Part shown: positions 35,833 through 45,322 of the stretch, piece after piece
Layout: the number at the start of each line of letters is the position of its first letter
Position numbering within the stretch: position 1 is the stretch's first letter
Origin: Streptomyces sp. SN-593
GTDB lineage: Bacteria > Actinomycetota > Actinomycetes > Streptomycetales > Streptomycetaceae
NCBI RefSeq assembly: GCF_016756395.1
Contig: NZ_AP018365.1
Coordinates: forward strand, 4,129,001-4,193,000
Length of the DNA stretch: 64,000 bases
Direction of reading: 5' to 3'
The notes under the pieces: generated by a model
The model's input: only the letters and a program-made list of their open reading frames with translations
Databases searched by the model: none
What the model was told of the DNA's origin: nothing
Made by a program: the position numbers and the translations under genes

Positions 35833-37700
35833 TCAGCTGTCGCTGTCCCCGGTGCGCTGGCCCAGCGTGAGGGTCGTGGTGTGGGAGGACCCGTCACGGG
35901 TGTACGTGAGGGTGACCTTGTCGCCCGGCTCGTGCTGCCAGATCTCGCCGATCAGGGTCTCCCCGCTGTCGATGAGGGTGTCGTCGAACTTGGTGATCAC
36001 GTCCCCCGGCTTGAGACCGGCCTTCTGGCCGGGGCCGTTGGCGCTGATCGCGGAGCTGGAGTCCGTGGAGATCTGGGCACCGTCACCGTCGTACTGGGTG
36101 TTGAGGGTGACCCCGATGACCGGGTAGACCGGCTGGCCGGTCTTGATGAGCTGGCTCGCGACCCGCTTCGCCTGGTTGATCGGGATGGCGAAGCCGAGGC
36201 CGACGCTGCCGCCCTGGCTCCCGGGCGACGAGGTGCCGCCGGGCTGGATCGCGGAGTTGATGCCGATCACGGCGCCGCTGGCGTTGAGCAGGGGGCCGCC
36301 GGAGTTGCCCGGGTTGATGGAGGCGTCGGTCTGGATCGCGCTCATGTACGAGGCGCTGCTGCCCTCGCCGTCGCTGGACGCGACCGGGCGGTGGACGGCG
36401 GAGACGATGCCGGTGGTGACGGTGCCGGACAGGCCGTACGGGGCGCCGACCGCGATGGTCGCGTCGCCCACCGCCGCGTTGTCGGAGTTGCCGAGCGGCA
36501 GCGGGGTGAGCTTGATGCTGCCCGGGTTCTTCAGCTTGATGACGGCGACGTCGTACCCCTGGGCGCGGCCGACGATCGAGGCGTCGTACGTCTTGCCGTT
36601 GGAGAACGTGACGGTGAGCTTGCCGCTGTCGGCGCCCGGGGCGACCACGTGGTTGTTGGTGAGGATGTGGCCCTGCTTGTCGAAGACGAAGCCGGTGCCG
36701 GTGTCGCTCTCCTGGCTGTTCTGCGCCTTGATGGTGACGACGCTGGGCAGCGTCTTGCCGGCGATGCCGGCCACCGAGGTGGGCGCGCGGTTGAGCGCCT
36801 TGCTGCTGCTCGCCGCGCTGATGGTGGTGGAGCCGGAGTCGTCGTTGTTCTTGGCGGCGTAGTAGCCGATGCCGCCGCCGACACCGCCGGCCACCAGGGC
36901 GGCGACCAGGACCGCGGCGACCACGCCGCCGAAGCGACGCCGCCCGCGTCCCTCACCGGACGGCGAGCCGGGGGGCATCGGGGTGCCCCACACCGGGCCG
37001 CCGGGCGAGCCCGGGGTGCCGCCGCCGGGCTGTGGGGTGGCGTACGAGGGGGTGGACGGCACCGCGTACGGGTCGTGCACGCCGCCGGACTCCTGCGTGC
37101 CCTGGCCCTGCTGCTCGGAACCCTGCTGGCCCTGGTGCCCCGGCTGACTGGGCTGACCCTGCTGGCCCGGCTGCTGCCCGGGGTGCCCGCCCTGCGGCGC
37201 GCCGTACGCCGCCGCGGGAGCGCCGTACGCCGGCGCCGGAGCGGCCGCCTGCTGCGGGTACTGCGGCTGGTGCGGCTGGGCCTGCGGCGGCTGGGGCACC
37301 TGCGGAGGCTGCGGCTGCTGCGGGGCGTCGTACGACGGCGCGCCCGTCTTCGGAGCGTCGTACGGCGACGGGGCGCCGTGGCCGGCCAGCGGGCCCGGCG
37401 GCGGGCCGTACGGCGACGGGGGCCGACCGGCGGCGGCGCCTGGGTCGGTACGCCGTCCGTGCGCTGCCCGTCCGGGGAGGCGGAGGCCGCGGGAGAAGCG
37501 GAGGAGAAGCCCTCGGACCCCGCGGGCCGTCCGGCGTCGGCGCCCGCGTCCTGTGCCTGCGGCGGCACCTGGTCCGCGGGGGCCGGAGCGGACGGCGGCG
37601 TGGAGGGGGCCGGCGGAACGTGCGCAGCCGGGGCACCGTCGGGCGTGCCCGCCGACTCCGCAGCCGGTACGGACGACCCGGCCTCGTTCTCGGTGCTCAC
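35833..37700 (-). CDS. HtrA/DegP-type membrane serine protease with PDZ domain (apparent frameshift)
   Basis: Reading from GTG at 37700 (VSTENEAGSS, AGGAG upstream), the first 93 or so codons are acidic and Pro-rich. At a five-C run (minus strand; 37418-37422) the frame must shift by one base to continue into a Pro/Gln-rich stretch, a single TM (VVAAVLVAALVAGGVGGGIGYY), a trypsin-like domain and a PDZ domain. The triad is intact: His in ILTNNHVV, Asp in GYDVAVIKL, Ser in NPGNSGGPLL. One extra C would restore a 622-residue protein, normal for the family. Either a one-base sequence error, a recent mutation, or slippage is possible. An internal start after the frameshift could still give an active protease. 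The role is envelope protein quality control. Confidence 0.82.
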
Positions 37701-37986
37701 AGCGTTTCTCCTCAGGGTCATGACGAACGACAGAAGACAAGGGGACCAATCACGTCGTGCACACAGCATTTCCTACGGCGTGTCGGACCGCCGTAAGGGG
37801 TACCTGTGCGCCGCGCACGCGCCCGCCGCGGGCGGCCCGTGGTCGGCGGTCCGCCGTGAGGAAGCGCACAGCGCGCCAGGCCCCCGGGCTCCCGGGACCC
37901 CGGCACCCGGTATCCGGCACGCCCGGCGGCGCGGCCGGTCGTCGAACCGCCGGTGGCCGCCGGCCGCACGGTGGCACCATGGCCCG

Positions 37987-38907
37987 GTGACCTTTGCGCG
38001 CGTGGCCCCGGAGCCGTACCCGGAGGGACGGCCGGTCCAGGTCGTCGCCCACCGGGGCGCCTCCGAGGACGTACCAGAACATACGCTCGCCGCGTACCGG
38101 AAGGCTATCGAGGACGGTGCGGACGCGCTGGAGTGCGACGTACGGCTGACCGCGGACGGCGAGCTGGTGTGCGTCCACGACTGGCGGGTGAACCGCACGT
38201 CGAACGGCCGCGGCGCCGTGTCGTCCATGGAGCTGGCCGACCTCGCGGCGCTCGACTTCGGCTCCTGGAAGGGCCAGAGCACCGACCCCGAGGCGCCGGA
38301 ACGGTTCGCCGGGGACCGGCCCGGCAGCGGCCCGGACGGCCGGGGCGAACCGAGTGGCTCGGGCGAACCGAGTGGCTCGGGCGGACCGAGCGGCGGACCG
38401 GGCGAGCACAGCCGGGTGCTGACCCTGCGGCGGCTGCTGCGGCTGGTCGCCGAGACCGACCGCCGGGTCGAACTGGCCGTCGAGACGAAGCACCCGACCC
38501 GCTGGGCCGGACAGGTGGAGGAACGGCTGCTGGAACTGCTGGCGGAGTTCGACCTGGACCGCCCGGCACCCGGCACCCCCTCCCAGGTGCGGGTGATGAG
38601 CTTCTCCGCCCGCTCGCTGCGCCGCGTCCACCAGGCCTCGCCCGGGCTGCCGACGGTCTACCTCATGCAGTACGTCTCCCCGCGCTACCGCGACGGTCGG
38701 CTGCCCGCGGGTGTGGGAACCGCCGCGCCGAGCATGCGGATCATCCGCTCCCATCCCGACTACGTGGCGCGGCTGCACCGCGCCGGGCACCAGGTGCACG
38801 TCTGGACCGTGGACCGCCCCGAGGACGTCGAGCTGTGCGTACGGCTGGGCGTCGACGCGATCATCACCAACCGCCCGCGCCGGGTGCTGGCCCAGCTCGG
38901 CCGCTGA
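37987..38907 (+). CDS. Glycerophosphodiester phosphodiesterase family protein
   Basis: A 306-residue TIM-barrel GDPD. The conserved catalytic start is VVAHRGASEDVPEHTLAAY, with the Glu/Asp metal ligands in DALECDVRLTADGELVCVHD, and VELAVETKHPTR later. The C-terminus has VHVWTVDRPEDVELC and GVDAIITNRP. Residues about 112-140 are an inserted Gly/Ser/Pro/Glu repeat (GEPSGSG units). It hydrolyses glycerophosphodiesters to glycerol-3-phosphate, a source of carbon or phosphate. The GTG at 37987 is a best guess; CACCAT six bases before it resembles a -10 element. Confidence 0.88.
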   Translation: MTFARVAPEPYPEGRPVQVVAHRGASEDVPEHTLAAYRKAIEDGADALECDVRLTADGELVCVHDWRVNRTSNGRGAVSSMELADLAALDFGSWKGQSTDPEAPERFAGDRPGSGPDGRGEPSGSGEPSGSGGPSGGPGEHSRVLTLRRLLRLVAETDRRVELAVETKHPTRWAGQVEERLLELLAEFDLDRPAPGTPSQVRVMSFSARSLRRVHQASPGLPTVYLMQYVSPRYRDGRLPAGVGTAAPSMRIIRSHPDYVARLHRAGHQVHVWTVDRPEDVELCVRLGVDAIITNRPRRVLAQLGR

Positions 38908-39352
38908 ACGGCCCGCGGTCCCGGAGCCGGGCACGGCCAGGCGCCCGGTTCCGACCGGTCGTACGGCACCGACCCCGGCCGCGGGCGCGTGCCCCGGCTC
39001 GGACGCGTCCCCGAGCGCGGCCCCGAACAGGTCCCCGGGCACGTTCCCGGCCCTGGAAACGCCGCCGGCCGCGGTCGGCACCTCCTGCGGACGTCCCCCC
39101 GTCCTCCGTGTCACCGCCACCGCCACCGTCACCGCCTCCGCCGCGTTGCCGGCGCGCTTCCGCCGCCGTCGCACGCGAGGCGCGCGCCTCACGGGCTGAA
39201 TCGATGCACCACGCGCCGGATCGTGTCGCGGGCATGAGCGTGTTCCGTATCAGCCGTCAGTGTGCCGTAAAAGATCGCGCTTGGCCTGTTTCCGCTCGAG
39301 TGCGAAAGGGCATCCACCCTGTGGCGTGGGGTGAAACAGGGAGGTCTCGGGG
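38908..39352. other. Gene-free interval upstream of the RsbW-like gene
   Basis: About 445 bases. The first 300 are GC-rich with no supported gene. The last 120 drop in GC and probably contain the promoter of the ATPase gene. It ends with GGGAGG before the GTG at 39353. Confidence 0.4.
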
Positions 39353-40102
39353 GTGTCGTTGATGGTGGCGCAAGAGGTGCCGACGTCCACGACCATGGCC
39401 CTGCCCCATGGTCCGACGGGTGTCGCGGACGCCCGGCGCAGGCTGCGCACCGACCTGTGTACGCGCGGGGTCCCGGACCCGGTCGTGGACGACGCGGTCC
39501 TGATCCTCTCGGAACTCATCAGCAACTCCTGCCGGCACGCCCGCCCGCTCGGCGACGGCGCGCCGGAGGAACTCGGCGGATACGGCGAATACGACGGATA
39601 CGGCGGCGGGACGCGGGCACCGGAGGGCCGGGCGGGCGTGCAGACGCCCGCCCGCCGTCCGGGCCTCGCAGGCCGCACGGACCGGACCGCTCGAACGGAC
39701 CGGACGGACCGGTCCGACCGGACGGACCGCGCGGACACCGCCGACCGCACCTCGGCCGCGGACCCCGTCGAGCAGCGCGCCGGCATACTCGCGGCCTGGT
39801 CGGTGGACGGCGGCGGGATGCTCGTCCTGGAGGTCACCGACGGCGGCGGCCCGACCCGGCCGCGCCCGTCGAGCCCCTCGCTGACCGCGCACGGCGGCCG
39901 CGGCCTGGGCATCGTCGGAAGCCTCGCCCTGCGCTGGGGCGTGCGCGACGCGCCCGGCGAGGTGACGGTCTGGGCGCTGCTTCCGGTACGCGGCCGCCAC
40001 GCCCGCCGGGACGACACGATGGGCACGGGCATCGGCCTCCCGCTGGGAGTCCCCCTCGGCCTGCCGCTCGATCTGGCGGAGTCCCTGGACGACCTGGGGT
40101 AG
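39353..40102 (+). CDS. RsbW-like ATP-binding protein (anti-sigma kinase type) with a repeat insert
   Basis: A 249-residue HATPase_c_2 protein. The N-box is ILSELISNSCRHARP, G1 is EVTDGGGPTRP and G2 is HGGRGLGIVGSLALRWG, so ATP binding is plausible. Between the N-box and G1 lies an insertion of about 80 residues including Asp-Arg-Thr repeats (TDRT/SDRT units, DNA about 39676-39760). Such proteins in Streptomyces act as anti-sigma or anti-anti-sigma kinases in SigF/SigB-type partner switching, but no sigma or antagonist gene is adjacent. GTG at 39353 has GGGAGG upstream; ATG at 39362 is an alternative. Confidence 0.82.
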   Translation: MSLMVAQEVPTSTTMALPHGPTGVADARRRLRTDLCTRGVPDPVVDDAVLILSELISNSCRHARPLGDGAPEELGGYGEYDGYGGGTRAPEGRAGVQTPARRPGLAGRTDRTARTDRTDRSDRTDRADTADRTSAADPVEQRAGILAAWSVDGGGMLVLEVTDGGGPTRPRPSSPSLTAHGGRGLGIVGSLALRWGVRDAPGEVTVWALLPVRGRHARRDDTMGTGIGLPLGVPLGLPLDLAESLDDLG

Positions 40103-40317
40103 ACGCCGCCCGGCCCAGCGCGGACGACCCGGCACCCGAGTGGGGAGGATCCGGCGCCCGGAGCGGGGACGACTTGGCGCCCGGGGCGGGGACGGCCCCG
40201 CACCCGAGTGCCGGCGGCCCGGCGGTCGTACGGAAGCACCCGGACGGCGGGGCACGCGGGAGTGCGCCCGCGCGCGGCGCGCCACCGGTTGCGGCGAGGA
40301 CGGGGTCCGGCGACCGC

Positions 40318-40323
40318 TAGGCT
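40318..40323 (+). promoter_or_regulatory. -10 element before the SEC-C protein gene
   Basis: TAGGCT at 40318-40323 predicts a start near 40330. The ATG at 40372 then has a leader of about 42 bases with GGGAGA. This contrasts with the leaderless layout of several neighbours. Confidence 0.4.
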
Positions 40324-40371
40324 CGCTGGCCGGAAGAACGCCGTACCGGGAGAGACCGGGAGACATCCAGC

Positions 40372-41343
40372 ATGGCCAAGAAGCGCGCGACCGCCACCAA
40401 GTCCACGAACCAGCAGGCGGCGGCAGGCGGTGCCGTCCCCGTCGTCGGCGCGCGCGAACCGTGCCCGTGCGGTTCGGGGCGGCGGTACAAGGCGTGCCAC
40501 GGCCGGGAGGCGGCGCACGCCGTCACCGAGCTGGTGCGCCGCCCGTTCGAGGGGCTGCCGGGGGAGTGCGACTGGGTGGCGCTGCGCGAGCTGGTGCCCG
40601 CGGCCACGGTGCCGCTCACGCTCAAGGGCGAGCTGCCCGCGGGCGTGCCGTCCGTCACCCTCGGCACCGTACTGCCCATGGCCTGGCCGGCGCTGCGCCG
40701 CGACACCGGCGCCGTGCTGCTCGGCCTGCAGAACGACGCGTCGAGCGGCGACATCAGCCGCGACCTGGCGGACACCCTGTCCCGCGCCCTGGAGGCCGAC
40801 CCGGGCAACCCGGTGGAGAGCCGGCGTCCCGCGCCGGACGGGCCCCGGCTCCAGGACCTGCTCGACCTGTCCGTGCCGTTCGCGCCGCAAGTGCACAGCG
40901 GGTTCGAGTTCTGGCTCGAGGACGCCAGTGCGGCCGGCGGCGAGGTGGCCGCGTCGCTGGAGCGGGCGAACCAGGCGGCGATCCCCACCGTCCGGCTCAC
41001 CGGTGTGGACGCCGCGTACTGGTGCGAGACGCCGGAGAAGAACCACCTGCGCTGGGTGATGCCGCAGCCGGAGGACGACCTGCTCGACGCGCTCGCGCGG
41101 CTGCACGCCGCCGGCGCCTCGGGGCTCGGCGAGGGCACCCGGCTGGTCGGGTCCTTCCGGGCGCACGGCCTGATGGTGCCGGTGTGGGACCTGCCGGTGG
41201 GCATGTCCGCGGAGGAGGTGGAGAAGCCCGCCGCCGCCTTCGGGGAGCGGCTGGCCGAGACGCTGGCCCGTACCGGCCCGCTGACCGCGGAGGAGCGCAG
41301 GGCGCGCAGCGGCTTCACCAACCGCCAGATCACGCTGAGTTGA
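40372..41343 (+). CDS. SEC-C motif protein, DUF5926-like
   Basis: A 323-residue protein. An N-terminal basic tail leads to a zinc-binding SEC-C motif, EPCPCGSGRRYKACHG, as in SecA C-termini. The remaining 280 residues contain conserved-looking blocks (GVDAAYWCETPEKNHLRWVMP, GSFRAHGLMVPVWDLP, GFTNRQITLS) that match the actinobacterial DUF5926 proteins I know by pattern. Function is unknown. The position between an RsbW-like ATPase and a primase-like gene is typical for Streptomyces. Confidence 0.8.
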   Translation: MAKKRATATKSTNQQAAAGGAVPVVGAREPCPCGSGRRYKACHGREAAHAVTELVRRPFEGLPGECDWVALRELVPAATVPLTLKGELPAGVPSVTLGTVLPMAWPALRRDTGAVLLGLQNDASSGDISRDLADTLSRALEADPGNPVESRRPAPDGPRLQDLLDLSVPFAPQVHSGFEFWLEDASAAGGEVAASLERANQAAIPTVRLTGVDAAYWCETPEKNHLRWVMPQPEDDLLDALARLHAAGASGLGEGTRLVGSFRAHGLMVPVWDLPVGMSAEEVEKPAAAFGERLAETLARTGPLTAEERRARSGFTNRQITLS

Positions 41344-41641
41344 CCGGCGCCGACCGCCGGACCGTGCCGAAGGGACGGGGCGTCCGCGCCCCGTACCGCA
41401 GCCGACCAAGCGGTCGTTCAGTGATTCCGATCACAACTCGCCTGGAAACACCGGGTCATGGCGCCGCTCCCCCGATCGGGGAATTTGCTAACCGCCGAAG
41501 TCTTGTTACCGTTTGAACAGCCCGGTCGCTGGTGCATCCCCCGTCGCCAGCGACCGGGCGTTTCCATGTCCCGGCCCGGCCGCACCGACGCGATCCGTCG
41601 CACCGCCGCCGCGCGGGTACCGATCCCGTCGCGGCGACGCG
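41344..41641. other. Intergenic region with a strong terminator hairpin
   Basis: About 300 bases. A lower-GC stretch (about 41415-41515) precedes the hairpin at 41520-41559. Nothing coding was recognised. Confidence 0.45.
41520..41559 (+). terminator. Strong intrinsic terminator hairpin
   Basis: GCCCGGTCGCTGG (41520-41532) pairs perfectly with 41547-41559, loop 14, followed by GTTTCC. It lies 177 bases beyond the SEC-C gene stop, which is far for a simple 3' end. Confidence 0.7.
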
Positions 41642-41974
41642 TCAGTCGTCGCTCGCGGACGCACCGGCGGAGCCGCCGGCCGCGGTGCCGACGGAGCCGA
41701 CGGAGCCGTTCGCGGCACCGGCCGAGGAGCCGTTCCCGGAGTCGTCCGAGGAGGGACTGGCGTGGGCGGTGGTGTGGCCCGCCTTCCCCTGGTGGTCGAC
41801 GCCGTGCTCGGAGCCGGCGGTGGCCACCGCGAGGGCGAGTACGGCGGCGAGCGCGGCGGCGCTCGCCATCGCGACCTTGCGCAGGCCGTCCGCCCGGGGC
41901 GGGTCCTGGTCGGGCTCCCCGCCCCGGGTGCGCCCCCGCTGGTCGGAGGCGTCCGACGGCTGTTGCGACTTCAT
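41642..41974 (-). CDS. Small single-pass membrane or secreted protein, unknown
   Basis: A 110-residue protein. A polar, charged N-terminus (MKSQQPSDASDQRGRTRGGE) is followed by a hydrophobic helix (VAMASAAALAAVLALAVATA) and a Ser/Gly/His/Asp-rich extracellular tail. ATG at 41974 is preceded by AGGTGAG; an in-frame ATG seven codons upstream has no ribosome site. No family recognised. Confidence 0.65.
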   Translation of the reverse strand: MKSQQPSDASDQRGRTRGGEPDQDPPRADGLRKVAMASAAALAAVLALAVATAGSEHGVDHQGKAGHTTAHASPSSDDSGNGSSAGAANGSVGSVGTAAGGSAGASASDD

Positions 41975-42074
41975 GGGCTCACCTGCACTCGACATCCGGG
42001 GTCCGGGCGAACATAACGCTCACAGTCGGCCGGGGGTTCCGGCGACACCCGTCTTGTACCCCGTCAGAGGCCGT

Positions 42075-42884
42075 TCAGTAGCGCAGCCGGTCCCCGTCGG
42101 GGGCGGTGCGCCCGGCCAGGACCAGCGCGTCGACGAGCGCGTCGATCCGCGGCAGCCACGGGGTCCGCTCGGCGGTCCGCGTCGCCCGGACGGCGTCGGC
42201 CACCCGGCCGGTCCTGACGGCCTCCACCGGAACGGTCGGCACGACCGCTTCCACCGGTTGGCGCACCCACTTCAGCGGGCCCGGCAGACCGCCGGCCGGC
42301 GGCAGACCGACGTAGCCGCCCTCGCCGTGGTAGCGCAGCGAGGTGGGTACCCAGTCCTGGCTGTCGAGGAGTTCGCCCAGTTCGGCGAGCGAGTAGGGCG
42401 CGACCAGGAACACGTAGCGGGTCGGGGTGGCCACGACCGGGCCGAGCCGGCAGCCCAGCGCGTCCATCGCCTCCAGGGCGCGCGCCCCCGCGACCGCGGG
42501 CAGGCTCGCCGCCGAGACCCGGTCACCGGTGGCCAGCACCACGGGCGCGTCCGGCCGGCGGGTCCACCACCAGCGGACCATCCGCGGGTCGCGGGTCGCG
42601 GCGAGCAGGCCGGGTTCGACCGGATGGACGCCGGGCACCGGGCACTTGGGGCGCCCGCAGGCACAGGCGGAGCGCCGCGTGTCCTGCCCGCCGCGCCCGT
42701 CACGCCCCTCACGCCCGCGTCCGCCGCGACCGCGCGCGTCCTGCCCGTCGCGTCCTTCGAAGCCCGCACCGGGTACCACGCGCCACTGCCACCGCTCGGC
42801 GTAGGTCAGCGCCGCGTCGAGGAACGCGGTCCGCTCCTTCCGCCGAAGAGAGATCTTGCGTCGCCTTCCGAGGATCTCGCGCAT
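42075..42884 (-). CDS. Bifunctional DNA primase/polymerase-like N-terminal domain protein
   Basis: A 269-residue protein resembling the prim-pol (PF09250-type) N-terminal domain found in stand-alone form in Streptomyces. It starts MREILGRRRKISLRRKERTA. A central CACGRPKCPVPGVHP zinc-like motif and WWTRRPDAPVVLATGD follow family pattern, and a Gly/Arg/Asp-rich insert lies at about residues 40-62. Catalytic acidic residues are not obvious, so activity is unsure. ATG at 42884 was chosen over long GC-driven upstream extension; AAGGA lies about 10 bases before it. Confidence 0.78.
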   Translation of the reverse strand: MREILGRRRKISLRRKERTAFLDAALTYAERWQWRVVPGAGFEGRDGQDARGRGGRGREGRDGRGGQDTRRSACACGRPKCPVPGVHPVEPGLLAATRDPRMVRWWWTRRPDAPVVLATGDRVSAASLPAVAGARALEAMDALGCRLGPVVATPTRYVFLVAPYSLAELGELLDSQDWVPTSLRYHGEGGYVGLPPAGGLPGPLKWVRQPVEAVVPTVPVEAVRTGRVADAVRATRTAERTPWLPRIDALVDALVLAGRTAPDGDRLRY

Positions 42885-43468
42885 CAGCGCTCGTTCCTTT
42901 CCGTTAACGCCCAGGGATCTGCCCACTGCACACGTAACTGTCGAGCACACCGCATATGAGGCAGCACACCGCACTGCCAGCCGAGCGTGGAACGTGGCGG
43001 AGGGTGGCACACAATCGGCGCTCTTGACTCGCGCTGAACTCACTGCGCCCTGGTCGCGGGCCATGGCGCACGGTCCGCACCGGACGCCGCACCCTTCACC
43101 ACTCGGGCTTGGGTCGGCCGTCAACTGTATACGTACTACGACGCTTGAGCCGGACTTCGGGTTCCTACCCAGCGGTCGCGAAATGACGCGCTGCTGGCTG
43201 GGGCCAGTCGATCGTGCGCATACACCGGGGGTGGCTGTTTTCAGCCATCCTCCGGTCAACGGAGCCGTCCGGGGCACGCTTCCGACACCACTCCGTGTAC
43301 CGGGACAATCCTGGACATGCCCACGATCGTGCGTGTAGAAGTGGGGTCTTGACAGCAGCGCAGCACACCATGGGGGTTTGCGATGCTATTCATGCAGATG
43401 CGCCGCGCATTGCGGACGAAAAGTTCTGATCGCCCCGTTCGCCGGCAACCGGCCGGAAGTCTCGGGAC
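42885..43468. promoter_or_regulatory. Gene-free divergent region between primase-like and phosphatase genes
   Basis: About 580 bases with lower GC than its flanks. It must hold promoters for both genes. GTATACGTAC (about 43125-43135) is locally palindromic. A 15-codon ORF at 43383-43430 (MLFMQMRRALRTKSS) is present but lacks a clear ribosome site. TTGACA at about 43347 has no good -10 partner. Confidence 0.4.
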
Positions 43469-45115
43469 ATGAGCCCGGGGCGCGTCGGAAAAGTGGCCGG
43501 AAGCGAGCCGTCCACTCCTGTCCGGGCGGACACTGGCGCACCTGTGCCCGGTCCGACCGCAGCGGGCGGGACGGCCGTCCCGCCAGGCGCCGCGGCCGGC
43601 TCCGCGCCCCCGGTCGCCCCTGTTCCGGTGCCCCCCGCGCAGAGCGGCGCGGGCCGGACGATGCCGCCGCGCGGCACCCCCGACCACTCCCTCGCCGTCC
43701 AGGACCGGCTCGCCGCCTGGGTGTGCGACCTGTCGCTGCTGCACGAACTGACCGAGCGGCTGTCCCGCACCGCCGCGCTGGACGACGTCCTGCACGAGGT
43801 GCTGCGGGCGGGCGCCACGCTGGTGGGCGCGCGGCGCGGCCTGATCGCCCTGGACCCCGCGGACGGCCTCGGCCCGGCGACGAGTGCGGGCCTCGGACTC
43901 GGCCGCGCCGACCTCGGCACCCTGGAGACGGTCCCGCTCGGCTCCGGGTACGCCGAGTCGGTCCTGCCCGACCTGCTGCACGGCCCGGGCCCGACCACCC
44001 GCCACCGCGAGGTGGCCGCCCAACTCGGTCTGGCCGCGAGCTACGCGGTGCCGCTGATCGCGGAGGGCGCGGCCGAGGACGCGCCGCAGCGCCCCGCCGG
44101 TCCCGCGTCCGTGCTCGCATCCGGGCCCGCGTCCGTATCCGGGCCCGTGCCGGGGCCCGCGTCCGTGTCCGTGCCGGGGTCCGCATCCGTGTCCGGGCCG
44201 GGCGCAGCCGCCGGGGGCGGCCTGCCCGATGCCTCCGCCGGACGGCCCGCCGGTCTCCTCGGCACCGCGGTCTGGTTCTACGACGAGCCCGCCTCCCCCG
44301 CCGACCGCCAGCGCCGCCTGGTCAGCCTCTACCTGGGGTTCGCGGTCGAGCACCTCTCCCGCTGCCTGGCGCTGGACCGGGCCCGTGCCGCGGCCCGCGC
44401 GCTGTCCGACGAACTGCTGCCGGCCCGGCTGCCGCGCGTGCCCGGCCTGCGGATGGCCGTACGCCACACCACCGGGCCGCGGGGCGGCGGCGACTGGTTC
44501 GACGCGCTGCCGCTGCCCGAGGGCGCGCTCGGTCTCGCCGTCGGCGGGGTGACGGGCGCGGGGCCCGGCGCGGTCGCCGCGATGGGGCGGCTGCGGGCGT
44601 CCCTGCGGGCGTACGCGGTGATGGAGGGGGAGGACCCGGTCGCGGTCCTCTCCGACCTGGAACTGCTGATGCGGCTGACCGAACCGGCCCGCTGCGCGAC
44701 CGCGCTGTTCGCCTACGCCACCGCGCTGCCGGACGGCGGCCGCCGGCTGACCATGGCCGGCGCGGGCCACTGCCCGCCGCTGGTGGTCGGCGAACGCCGC
44801 TGCGAGTACGTGGAGACCTCGCTGTCGGCTCCGCTGAACATGCTGAGCTGCTGGGAGGCGCCCAGCGCGGAACTGGTCGTCCGCCCGGGCGAGAGCCTGC
44901 TGCTCTACACCGACGGCCTGCTGCACCGTACCGGGGAGCCCGCCGACCGGGCGCTGTCCCGGCTGCACTCGGCCGCACAGTTCGCGCCCAGGAGCGTACG
45001 GTCCGACCCGGAGGCGCTGGCCGACCACGTGCTGCGCACGCTGTTCCCGGACGGACGGGACCGGGCGGACCACCCGGAGGACCTGGTGCTGCTGGCCGTG
45101 CGCTTCGAGGACTGA
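43469..45115 (+). CDS. GAF-PP2C (SpoIIE-type) serine/threonine phosphatase
   Basis: A 548-residue regulatory phosphatase. The N-terminal 75 residues are Pro/Ala/Gly-rich. A GAF-like domain spans about residues 85-290 (LLHELTERLSRTAALDDVLHEVL, VGARRGLIALDP). It is interrupted by a Pro/Ser/Val/Gly repeat insert at about residues 210-255. The SpoIIE/RsbU-like catalytic domain follows with GGGDWFDALPL (metal Asp), AGAGHCPPLVV and LLLYTDGLLHRTGE. Such enzymes dephosphorylate anti-anti-sigma factors and release SigB/SigF-type sigma factors. No antagonist gene is adjacent. Confidence 0.88.
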   Translation: MSPGRVGKVAGSEPSTPVRADTGAPVPGPTAAGGTAVPPGAAAGSAPPVAPVPVPPAQSGAGRTMPPRGTPDHSLAVQDRLAAWVCDLSLLHELTERLSRTAALDDVLHEVLRAGATLVGARRGLIALDPADGLGPATSAGLGLGRADLGTLETVPLGSGYAESVLPDLLHGPGPTTRHREVAAQLGLAASYAVPLIAEGAAEDAPQRPAGPASVLASGPASVSGPVPGPASVSVPGSASVSGPGAAAGGGLPDASAGRPAGLLGTAVWFYDEPASPADRQRRLVSLYLGFAVEHLSRCLALDRARAAARALSDELLPARLPRVPGLRMAVRHTTGPRGGGDWFDALPLPEGALGLAVGGVTGAGPGAVAAMGRLRASLRAYAVMEGEDPVAVLSDLELLMRLTEPARCATALFAYATALPDGGRRLTMAGAGHCPPLVVGERRCEYVETSLSAPLNMLSCWEAPSAELVVRPGESLLLYTDGLLHRTGEPADRALSRLHSAAQFAPRSVRSDPEALADHVLRTLFPDGRDRADHPEDLVLLAVRFED

Positions 45116-45245
45116 CCGTCGCTCCGCCTCCCGGCGGTCGGCGGTCGGCTCCCGGCGGTCGGCGGCCGGCCCCTGCCCCGGCCGCACCCGCCCTGCCGTC
45201 CCCCGCCCCGCTTCCCGGACCCCGCCCCGCCCTCCGGCCCGGGCG

Positions 45246-45254
45246 TTGTCCACA
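45246..45254 (+). promoter_or_regulatory. Consensus DnaA box
   Basis: TTGTCCACA, 31 bases before the -10 element TACGAT (45285-45290) of the aminopeptidase gene. As a single box it may be chance, but the window holds a dense cluster and a palindromic pair elsewhere. Confidence 0.4.
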
Positions 45255-45322
45255 GGCCCTCCGACCGGCCGCGGGCGGCGCCCATACGATGGACGAAAGG
45301 GTTCATTCTGAGGAGGCAGGAC

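Noticed and set aside
35767..38907. Single 1046-codon plus-strand frame running into the GDPD gene
   Set aside because: Its first 740 codons lie opposite the protease and tRNA. Only the last 306 codons carry GDPD motifs, so the gene was started at 37987.
41415..41560. Possible riboswitch in the low-GC stretch before the hairpin
   Set aside because: I compared it with the ydaO-type c-di-AMP pattern from memory and did not find its conserved elements. The downstream plus-strand sequence has no gene to regulate.
43383..43430. 15-codon ORF MLFMQMRRALRTKSS before the phosphatase gene
   Set aside because: No ribosome site, no hairpin geometry and no codon pattern linking it to the downstream gene. 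Noted only within the intergenic entry.
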